Assembly: GCF_044628455.1 (NCBI RefSeq) | Contig: NZ_JBIYZW010000004.1 | Span: forward strand, 1-64,000 | DNA from: Solirubrum sp044628455 | GTDB taxonomy: Bacteria; Bacteroidota; Bacteroidia; Cytophagales; Hymenobacteraceae | Reading direction: 5' to 3' | Length of the DNA stretch: 64,000 nucleotides | Shown: positions 58,402 through 64,000 of the stretch, piece by piece | Numbering within the stretch: the first letter of the stretch is position 1 | Layout of the letters: each line of letters starts with the position of its first letter | Program-made: the position numbers and the translations under genes | Notes under the pieces: model-generated | Told to the model about the DNA's origin: nothing | The model's database searches: none | Seen by the model: the letters and a program-made list of their open reading frames with translations, nothing else

Positions 58402-59415
58402 ATGCTTCGCACTTCCTTTCTGTTCTGGCCTGCCCTGGCGGCTGGTGCCCTCGGCCTTGCCTCCTGCGACAAAACCAGCGGCGGCGGCGACTTCGCCAAA
58501 ACGCCCTCGGGCATCGAATACCAGGTATTTAAAAACGAAGGCGGCAAGTACAGCAGCCGCGAAATCGCAGCGGGCGGCGACTCGGCCGCGTACCGCAAGC
58601 GCCTGGGTCAGATCATTGCCCTGCACGTGGAGTACCGCACGGCCAAGGACTCGGTGCTGTTCCAGTCGCGCAAGCAGCAGATGGGCTACCCCGTGCGCGT
58701 GCCGCTGCAACCGGTAAAAGCCAAGGGGGGCCTGGAAGAGGCCATTTCCATGCTGCAGCCCGGCGACTCGGCCGTGTTCCGCTTCAACGCCGACTCGCTC
58801 TCGATCAAGACCACCGGCCAGCCCGCGCCGCCGCCCATCAAGAAGCATGGCAACACCATGATTCTGTACGTGAAGGTCGACGCCATTCAGAGCCAGGCCG
58901 ACGCCATGGTGGCCCAGCAGAAGGCCATGCAGGAAATGCAGGTGAAGCAGCAGCAGCACGCCGAGGCGCAGAAGCCCAAGGATGAGGCCATCATCCAGGC
59001 GTACGTGCAGAAAAACAACCTGAAAACCCAGAAAACGGCCAGCGGCCTGCACTACGTGGTGACGCAGCCCGGCGCGGGCGCCAAGCCCAGCCAGGGTCAG
59101 GTGGTTTCCGTAAACTACCGCGGCACCCTGCTCGACGGCAAGGAGTTCGACTCGTCGGCCCGCAACGGCGGCAAGCCGATTGAGTTTCCGCTGGGCGTGG
59201 GCGCCGTGATTCCCGGCTGGGACGAGGGCATTGCCCTGCTCGGCAAGGGCGCCAAGGGCGTGTTTTTGATTCCCTCCAGCCTGGCCTACGGCCAGCGCGG
59301 GGCCGGCAACGACATTCCCGCCGACGCCGTGCTGCGCTTCGACGTGGAGCTGGTCGACGTGAAGGCCGCGCCGCCCCAGCCGTCCATGCCCATGGGTATG
59401 CCGCAGGGCCAGTAA
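58402..59415 (+). CDS. FKBP-type prolyl isomerase lipoprotein, two-domain
   Basis: This 337-residue protein has a lipoprotein signal with lipobox LASC (Cys near residue 22). An N-terminal FKBP-like domain (about 30-170) lacks several catalytic residues. A helical, Gln/Lys-rich linker (MVAQQKAMQEMQVKQQQHAEAQ) follows, then a complete C-terminal FKBP domain (VVSVNYRGTLLDGKEFDSSARNGG, VIPGWDEGIALLGKGAKGVFLIPSSLAYGQRG). It is likely a periplasm-facing folding factor, similar in layout to FkpA or Mip. It is the first of three FKBP genes in a row. Confidence 0.94.
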   Translation: MLRTSFLFWPALAAGALGLASCDKTSGGGDFAKTPSGIEYQVFKNEGGKYSSREIAAGGDSAAYRKRLGQIIALHVEYRTAKDSVLFQSRKQQMGYPVRVPLQPVKAKGGLEEAISMLQPGDSAVFRFNADSLSIKTTGQPAPPPIKKHGNTMILYVKVDAIQSQADAMVAQQKAMQEMQVKQQQHAEAQKPKDEAIIQAYVQKNNLKTQKTASGLHYVVTQPGAGAKPSQGQVVSVNYRGTLLDGKEFDSSARNGGKPIEFPLGVGAVIPGWDEGIALLGKGAKGVFLIPSSLAYGQRGAGNDIPADAVLRFDVELVDVKAAPPQPSMPMGMPQGQ

Positions 59416-59437
59416 TCGGCTTGAATGCAACCAATCG

Positions 59438-59480
59438 GCGGGCGGCCGGCTCTTCTGGCCAGCCGCCCGCTTCTTTTCTT
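59438..59480 (+). terminator. Hairpin between FKBP genes 1 and 2
   Basis: GCGGGCGGC (59438-59446) pairs with GCCGCCCGC (59462-59470), followed by TTCTTTTCTTC. It may be an attenuator, as the second gene starts 17 bases after the stem. Confidence 0.68.
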
Positions 59481-59486
59481 CTTACC

Positions 59487-60026
59487 ATGCGTACGCTTTC
59501 CCCTTCCCTGTTTTCTGACCGCCGCTGGTGGTACACCCTGCTGCTGCCGTTGCTGCTGCTGGGCGCCTGCAAAAGAGACGACTCCTACGCGGAGTTCATC
59601 GAGGCCCAGAAAAAACGCGACGACGCCGCCATTCAGGCCTACATCACCCAGGCCGGTATTCCGGCCGCCAGCATCGAGCGCCGCGAGTCGGGCCTGTACA
59701 TCGTGCGCAAAGTAGCCGGTACGGGTCCGCAGGTACTCAACGGCAAAAACGTGCAGGCCAAGTACATCGGCAAGTTCCTCGACGGCCGCCGCTTCGACTC
59801 GTCCTACGAAAACGCTCCCGCGCCGCTGTGCCAGTGCTTTGGCTTTCAGGTGGGCGCCGGCAGCGTGATTAAGGCATGGGACGAAGCCTTTCTGCTGCTG
59901 CGCAAGGGCGACGAGGTGGAGCTGCTGGTACCCTCGCACCTGGGCTACGGCATGAACGCTACCAGAAGCATTCCCGCCAACACGCCCCTGCGCTTCGAAA
60001 TCATCGTCACCGAAGTCGAGCAGTAA
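59487..60026 (+). CDS. FKBP-type prolyl isomerase lipoprotein
   Basis: This 179-residue protein has a lipobox LLGAC (Cys near 30), a short helical segment (YAEFIEAQKKRDDAAIQAYIT) like the linker of the first FKBP, and one FKBP domain (VQAKYIGKFLDGRRFDSSYENA, SVIKAWDEAFLLLRKGDEVELLVPSHLGYG). It has an unusual Cys pair CQCFGF in the domain. The next gene starts 4 bases after its stop. Confidence 0.93.
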   Translation: MRTLSPSLFSDRRWWYTLLLPLLLLGACKRDDSYAEFIEAQKKRDDAAIQAYITQAGIPAASIERRESGLYIVRKVAGTGPQVLNGKNVQAKYIGKFLDGRRFDSSYENAPAPLCQCFGFQVGAGSVIKAWDEAFLLLRKGDEVELLVPSHLGYGMNATRSIPANTPLRFEIIVTEVEQ

Positions 60027-60030
60027 ACCC

Positions 60031-60465
60031 GTGCCGCGCCTTCTGCTGCTCGCGCTGCTGCTGATTCTGCTGCCGCCGGCCGTCGGCGCCCCGCTGCCGG
60101 CCGACACCCTGCGCACTCCCGGCGGCGTGCGCTACGTGCTGCGCCAGCCCGGTCACGGTCCTGCCCCTGGCCCCGCGGGCCGCGTCACGGTACACTACTC
60201 GGTGTTTCTGCCCGATGGCCGGCTGTTTGAGTCGTCGGCCACCGAGGCGCGGCCGCTGCGCCTGCGCCTGGGCCGCCAGGAAGTGATTCCCGGCTGGGAA
60301 GAGCTGCTGCCCCTGCTGCCGGCCGGCAGCCGCGTGTGGGCCCGCGTGCCGGCCGCTTTGGCCTACGGCGCGGCCGGGCAGCGCGACCCCGACGACGAAA
60401 CGCGCTACCGCGTGCCGCCCAACACCGATCTGCTGTTTGAACTGGAGATTGTGCGGGTGAACTGA
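60031..60465 (+). CDS. FKBP-type prolyl isomerase, secreted
   Basis: This 144-residue protein starts with GTG at 60031. The signal peptide (MPRLLLLALLLILLPPAVGA) has no lipobox. A single FKBP domain follows: VTVHYSVFLPDGRLFESSATEA, QEVIPGWEELLPLLPAGSRVWARVPAALAYGAAG. It is a soluble periplasmic version beside two lipoproteins and probably cotranscribed with the second. A strong terminator follows. Confidence 0.92.
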   Translation: MPRLLLLALLLILLPPAVGAPLPADTLRTPGGVRYVLRQPGHGPAPGPAGRVTVHYSVFLPDGRLFESSATEARPLRLRLGRQEVIPGWEELLPLLPAGSRVWARVPAALAYGAAGQRDPDDETRYRVPPNTDLLFELEIVRVN

Positions 60466-60467
60466 TA

Positions 60468-60507
60468 CCGGCCGGAATGCTGCCCCGCATTCCGGCCGGC
60501 GCTTTTT
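60468..60507 (+). terminator. Terminator after the FKBP cluster
   Basis: Perfect 13-base arms CCGGCCGGAATGC and GCATTCCGGCCGG with a 6-base loop, then CGCTTTTTC. Confidence 0.92.
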
Positions 60508-60563
60508 CAGGCCCTCACCCTCAGCGGCCCAGCCGGTGGGCCACCGGGTTGCGGCGGGCAGAG

Positions 60564-60595
60564 TTGCCAAAACCAGCCGGCCGGGCGTAACTTGG
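60564..60595 (+). promoter_or_regulatory. Promoter of tdk
   Basis: TTG at 60564-60566, 21 bases, then TAACTTGG at 60588-60595, 33 bases before the ATG. Confidence 0.58.
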
Positions 60596-60628
60596 GACGT
60601 TGAACCCGCCCCGGATTTCCTGCTTTTC

Positions 60629-61249
60629 ATGTTTATAGAACCCCGCGTCGGCAACGGCCGCGACGCCGCCCGCCGCGGCTGGATAGAAGTAGTGGTCGGC
60701 TCGATGTTCTCGGGCAAGACCGAGGAGCTGATTCGCCGGCTCAACCGCGCCCGCATTGCCCGCCAGCGGGTGGAAATCTTCAAGCCCGCCCTCGACACGC
60801 GCTACCACGAGCACGACGTGGTGTCGCACAACGCCACCAGCATCCGCTCTACGCCCATTCAGCTGCCCGACGAGATGCTGCTGCTGGCCAGCGGCTGCGA
60901 CGTGGTGGGCATCGACGAGGCCCAGTTTTTCGACGCTTCCCTGGTGGAAGTGTGCAACCAGCTGGCCGACCACGGCGTGCGCGTCATCGTGGCCGGGCTC
61001 GACATGGACTACCGCGGCCAGCCTTTCGGGCCGGTGCCGGCGCTGATGGCCGTGGCCGAGTACGTGACCAAGGTGCACGCCGTGTGCGTGTGCTGCGGCG
61101 AAATTGCCACCTATTCGTTTCGCAAGGCCGCCTCGGCCGAGCAGGTGCTGCTGGGCGAAACCGATTCCTACGAGGCCCGCTGCCGCCACTGCTTTCTGGA
61201 AGGCCGGCAGGAAAAATCGGCCAGCGCGGCGGCCGAGTTCAAGCACTAA
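60629..61249 (+). CDS. tdk: Thymidine kinase
   Basis: This 206-residue enzyme phosphorylates thymidine in the salvage pathway. It has the P-loop VVVGSMFSGKTEELIRRLNRA, the catalytic GIDEAQFFD, the lasso MDYRGQPFGPVP and the zinc Cys set CVCCG...CRHC. Start MFIEPRVGNG at 60629 fits the promoter. Confidence 0.96.
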   Translation: MFIEPRVGNGRDAARRGWIEVVVGSMFSGKTEELIRRLNRARIARQRVEIFKPALDTRYHEHDVVSHNATSIRSTPIQLPDEMLLLASGCDVVGIDEAQFFDASLVEVCNQLADHGVRVIVAGLDMDYRGQPFGPVPALMAVAEYVTKVHAVCVCCGEIATYSFRKAASAEQVLLGETDSYEARCRHCFLEGRQEKSASAAAEFKH

Positions 61250-61303
61250 CCGCGCCCCGGCGGCGTTATGGCCACGCCTTTCCGGCCGTTTTTTCCCTGG
61301 TTC

Positions 61304-63616
61304 ATGACTCACTTGCTACGCGCCTTCCTGCTGCTGACTGCCGGGCTACTCACGCTGCCCGCCCTGGGCCAGCGCACCGCCGGCCTGGGCGACTGGCAGC
61401 TGCACCTGCCCACCACCAACAGCCGCGTGATGGCCGACGCCGGCGACCGGCTGTACGTGGCCGCCAACAGCTCCTTCTACGTGTTCGACAAGGACCTGAA
61501 AACGGTTCAGCTGCTCTCGCGCCGCGACGGACTCAGCGACGTGGGCGTAAGCACCGTGGCCTACGACTCGGTGAGCCGGCAGGTGCTGGTGGGCTACCGC
61601 AGCGGCACCATCGACATTCTGCGCGCCGACGGCCAGCGGGTGGCCACCATCTCCGACATTCAGCGCCGGGCCATTCAGGGGGGCAAGGAAATAGCCGCGG
61701 TGAGCTTCGGCGGCCGCTACGCCTACCTCACCACGCCGTTCGGCATCGTGGTGCTCGACCTGCAGCGCCGCGAAATCCGCGACACCTACATCAACATCGG
61801 GCCCGGCGGCACCACGCCCCGGGTGCTGGCCACTACCGTGCTGCGCGACTCGCTCTACGCCGCCACCGAAGTGGGCGTGCTGGTGGGTGCGCTCAACACC
61901 AACCTGCTCGACTTCAACCGCTGGCGCATGGCCCTGCGCCTGACGGCCTACGCCCTAGTCACCCACGCCGGGCAGGTGTACGCGGGCGTCGACGGCTCGG
62001 ACCTGTACCGCAACAGCGGCAACGGGCGCTGGCAGAACCTCAACTACGGCGTGGGGCCCTACCGGGCGCTGCGCTCGTCGGCCGCTGGCCTGGTAGTGGC
62101 CGAGTACAACCGCGTAACGGTGCTCGACGGCGTTACCGGGCAGGTGCGCAGCCGCCTGCAGAATTCCCTGCTGGCCGACGTGTACGATGCCGTGCGCGCC
62201 CGCAGCGGGCCGCTGTACGTGGCCGATAACCGCAACGGGCTGCTGGCCGTGAGCCTCGACGCCCCGGCGCAGGCTACGCCCTACCGCGCCAACGCCCCCG
62301 ACACGGCCAGCGCCTTTGGCCTGCTGGCCCACGCGGCCAGCAACACCGTAACCGTATTCTCGGGTGGCTTCCGCCAGAGCTACGAGCAGCTGGGCCAGCG
62401 CAGCGGGTTTTTCCAGTACGACGCGGAAGGCCGCTGGACCAACGTCACCGCCAAAGAGCTGGCGGCCAACCAGTACCCCAACCCCGCAGACGTTGTGCGG
62501 GGTACGCGCACGCCCGACGGCACGCTGTACGTGGCCAGCTACGGCGGCGGGCTGCTCGAGTGGAAGGGCCCCGGCGAATTCCGGCAGTTTGTGCAGGGTA
62601 CGCCCGGCTCGCCCCTGCTCAGCGCCATTCCCACCGACCCGCGCTACACCCGCCTCACCGACGTGGCCAGCGACTCCGAGGGCAACGTGTGGGTGCTGAA
62701 CCGCCACCAGCTGGGCGGCGGCCGCTCGGGTTTGTTCGTGTTTACGCCTGGCACGGCGCAGTGGCGCACGGTGCCCTACTTCCCGGGCTCCGAAGACCTG
62801 GGCCGCATCGTGCTCGACGACGAAAACCACGCCTGGGTTATCAGTACCCGCCGCGGCGTGCCGCCCCGCGTCACGGTCACCGACCTCGACGGGCGGGCGC
62901 GCTCCTTCGGGGAAAGCGAGGGACTGCCCAGCACCACCTTCTATAGCATTGCCAAGGACCGCAACGGCGCCATCTGGGTGGCCACCGAGGCGGGCGTAGC
63001 CGTGCTCAGCACCCCGGCCAACGCCTTCGACCCGCAGGAGGTATTCACCACGCCCTTTGTGCAGCGCGGCGCGGGCTCGGGCTTTGCCACCCTCTACTCC
63101 GACGTGGTGCGGGCCGTGGCCGTGGACGGGGCCAACCGCAAGTGGTTTGGCACCGACAACGGCCTGTGGCTGTTCAACGAGGGCGCCGACGAGGCCCTGC
63201 AGCACTTCACCACCGCCAACAGCCCCCTGCCCTCCAACCGCATCGTGGACGTGGCCGTGAACGACCGCACCGGCGAGGTGTGGGTGGCCACTGAGGCCGG
63301 CGTGGTGGCCTACCGCGGCTCGGCCACCGTGACGGAGGGCAAGCCCGAGTGCGTGAAGGTGTTTCCCAACCCCGTGCGCCCGGACTTCGCGGGCCGGGTG
63401 GGCATTTCGGGCATTGCCAACAACGCCGAAGTCAAAATCACCGACATCACCGGCACGCTGGTGTACCAGACCCGCGCTACCGGCGGCACCGTGGAGTGGA
63501 ACCTGGCCGATTACAACGGCCGCCGGGTGCAGTCGGGCGTATACCTGGTGCTGACCTCCGACGCCCAGGGCGAGAACGGCTGCATTGCTAAGGTGGCCGT
63601 GGTCAACGGCCGCTAA
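61304..63616 (+). CDS. porZ: PorZ-like type IX secretion protein
   Basis: This 770-residue protein has a signal peptide (MTHLLRAFLLLTAGLLTLPALGQ), then two beta-propeller regions with blades such as DRNGAIWVATEAGV and DSEGNVWVLNRHQLGG (about 25-670). It ends with a C-terminal beta-sandwich sorting domain (VKVFPNPVRPDFAGRVGIS, VKITDITGTLVY, SGVYLVLTSD). Length and layout match PorZ of Porphyromonas gingivalis, a cell-surface part of the T9SS attachment complex. The domain starting VKVFPNP is the type A sorting signal. It lies upstream of recO. Start at 61304 is set by the signal peptide. Confidence 0.9.
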   Translation: MTHLLRAFLLLTAGLLTLPALGQRTAGLGDWQLHLPTTNSRVMADAGDRLYVAANSSFYVFDKDLKTVQLLSRRDGLSDVGVSTVAYDSVSRQVLVGYRSGTIDILRADGQRVATISDIQRRAIQGGKEIAAVSFGGRYAYLTTPFGIVVLDLQRREIRDTYINIGPGGTTPRVLATTVLRDSLYAATEVGVLVGALNTNLLDFNRWRMALRLTAYALVTHAGQVYAGVDGSDLYRNSGNGRWQNLNYGVGPYRALRSSAAGLVVAEYNRVTVLDGVTGQVRSRLQNSLLADVYDAVRARSGPLYVADNRNGLLAVSLDAPAQATPYRANAPDTASAFGLLAHAASNTVTVFSGGFRQSYEQLGQRSGFFQYDAEGRWTNVTAKELAANQYPNPADVVRGTRTPDGTLYVASYGGGLLEWKGPGEFRQFVQGTPGSPLLSAIPTDPRYTRLTDVASDSEGNVWVLNRHQLGGGRSGLFVFTPGTAQWRTVPYFPGSEDLGRIVLDDENHAWVISTRRGVPPRVTVTDLDGRARSFGESEGLPSTTFYSIAKDRNGAIWVATEAGVAVLSTPANAFDPQEVFTTPFVQRGAGSGFATLYSDVVRAVAVDGANRKWFGTDNGLWLFNEGADEALQHFTTANSPLPSNRIVDVAVNDRTGEVWVATEAGVVAYRGSATVTEGKPECVKVFPNPVRPDFAGRVGISGIANNAEVKITDITGTLVYQTRATGGTVEWNLADYNGRRVQSGVYLVLTSDAQGENGCIAKVAVVNGR

Positions 63617-63632
63617 GGCGCCCGCCGCCAGT

Positions 63633-63667
63633 AAAAGCGCCGGCAAGGGATTTTGCCGGCGCTTTTT
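63633..63667 (+). terminator. Terminator of porZ
   Basis: Perfect 14-base arms AAAAGCGCCGGCAA and TTGCCGGCGCTTTT with a 6-base loop. Confidence 0.92.
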
Positions 63668-63713
63668 GGCGTGGTCCGTTGTTGTTTCCGTTTCGCTACC
63701 CGAACTCCCTTCT

Positions 63714-64000
63714 ATGCTGATCAAGACCCGCGGCATTGTGCTGAACTACCTGAAATACCGCGAAACCAGCATTATTGCGCGCATTTACACCGAGCAGCGC
63801 GGGGTGCAGTCCTACATCGTGAACGGGGTGCGCCGGGCCAAGCCGCCGGGGCGCATTGCCCTGTTTCAGCCCTTCACCCTGCTCGATCTGGTGGCCTACG
63901 TTTCGCCCCGGGGCGGCCTCACCCGCCTCTCCGAATTTCGCTGCGCCTACCCCTTCCGCACCATTCCCTACGACATCCGCAAAAGCAGCGTGCTGCTGTT
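63714..64000 (+). CDS. recO: DNA repair protein RecO, 5' part only
   Basis: The 95 visible codons, from ATG at 63714 to the right edge, read MLIKTRGIVLNYLKYRETSI then an OB-fold with YIVNGVRRAKPPGRIALFQPFTLLDLVAYV. This matches the RecO N-terminus of Bacteroidota, which loads RecA onto SSB-coated DNA with RecR. The rest lies outside the window. Confidence 0.93.
   Translation, partial: MLIKTRGIVLNYLKYRETSIIARIYTEQRGVQSYIVNGVRRAKPPGRIALFQPFTLLDLVAYVSPRGGLTRLSEFRCAYPFRTIPYDIRKSSVLL

Overview
The window looks like a chromosomal segment of a GC-rich member of the Bacteroidota, most likely Hymenobacter or a close relative (Cytophagales, Hymenobacteraceae). Reasons: promoters of the Bacteroidota type (TTG, about 20 bases, TAnnTTTG) in place of E. 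coli-type promoters and almost no Shine-Dalgarno sequences; a short NuoG without the molybdopterin domain; a PorZ-like type IX secretion protein; an ABC permease fused to an M1 aminopeptidase; and a Y_Y_Y/propeller sensor kinase. The genus is an inference.

Layout. 1-4.2 kb: the 5' part of a large secreted Ig-like repeat protein (runs off the left edge), three tandem small secreted paralogues, and a SAM methyltransferase. 4.4-7.0 kb: clpB. 7.1-9.1 kb: an AT-rich insert carrying one AlbA_2/Schlafen-type ATP-binding protein, followed directly by a 10-bp tandem repeat and a dispersed hairpin repeat. 9.1-15.2 kb: an unknown helical protein with a 21-bp minisatellite upstream, an NmrA-like oxidoreductase, a DUF808/YedI protein, a subclass B1 metallo-beta-lactamase, an outer-membrane barrel and a small DUF2243 membrane pair. 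15.4-32.0 kb: complex I in two blocks, nuoA-J and nuoK-N, each with its own promoter and terminator, separated by an STM3941-like protein, a cupin, a gene cut by an assembly gap and an ECF sigma factor. 32.1-42.8 kb, mostly minus strand: a DUF937/OmpA protein, a PolB-like 3'-5' exonuclease, a two-component pair with a giant propeller sensor, an sdpR/sdpI pair, two related membrane proteins and aspS. 42.9-51.4 kb: two secreted proteins, a LytTR/histidine kinase pair divergent from an ABC ATPase and an ABC-permease/M1-peptidase fusion, and an orphan barstar. 51.7-64 kb: tadA, Mn-type SOD, an ArsR/old-yellow-enzyme pair, a NupG-like nucleoside transporter, ndk, nrnA, three consecutive FKBP-type prolyl isomerases, tdk, porZ and the start of recO.

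The most unusual structure is not a gene. Seven of the nuo junctions, and one junction elsewhere, are filled with spacers whose first half is a G/T-rich run of near-repeated short words and whose second half is its near reverse complement, ending just before the next start codon. Each spacer uses different words, yet all have the same design, so the structure and not the sequence appears to be conserved.

The complex I genes form the core metabolic unit. LytTR/kinase with ABC/M1, sdpR/sdpI and ArsR/OYE look like small regulator-target modules. No tRNA, rRNA, CRISPR array, integrase or transposase was recognised.
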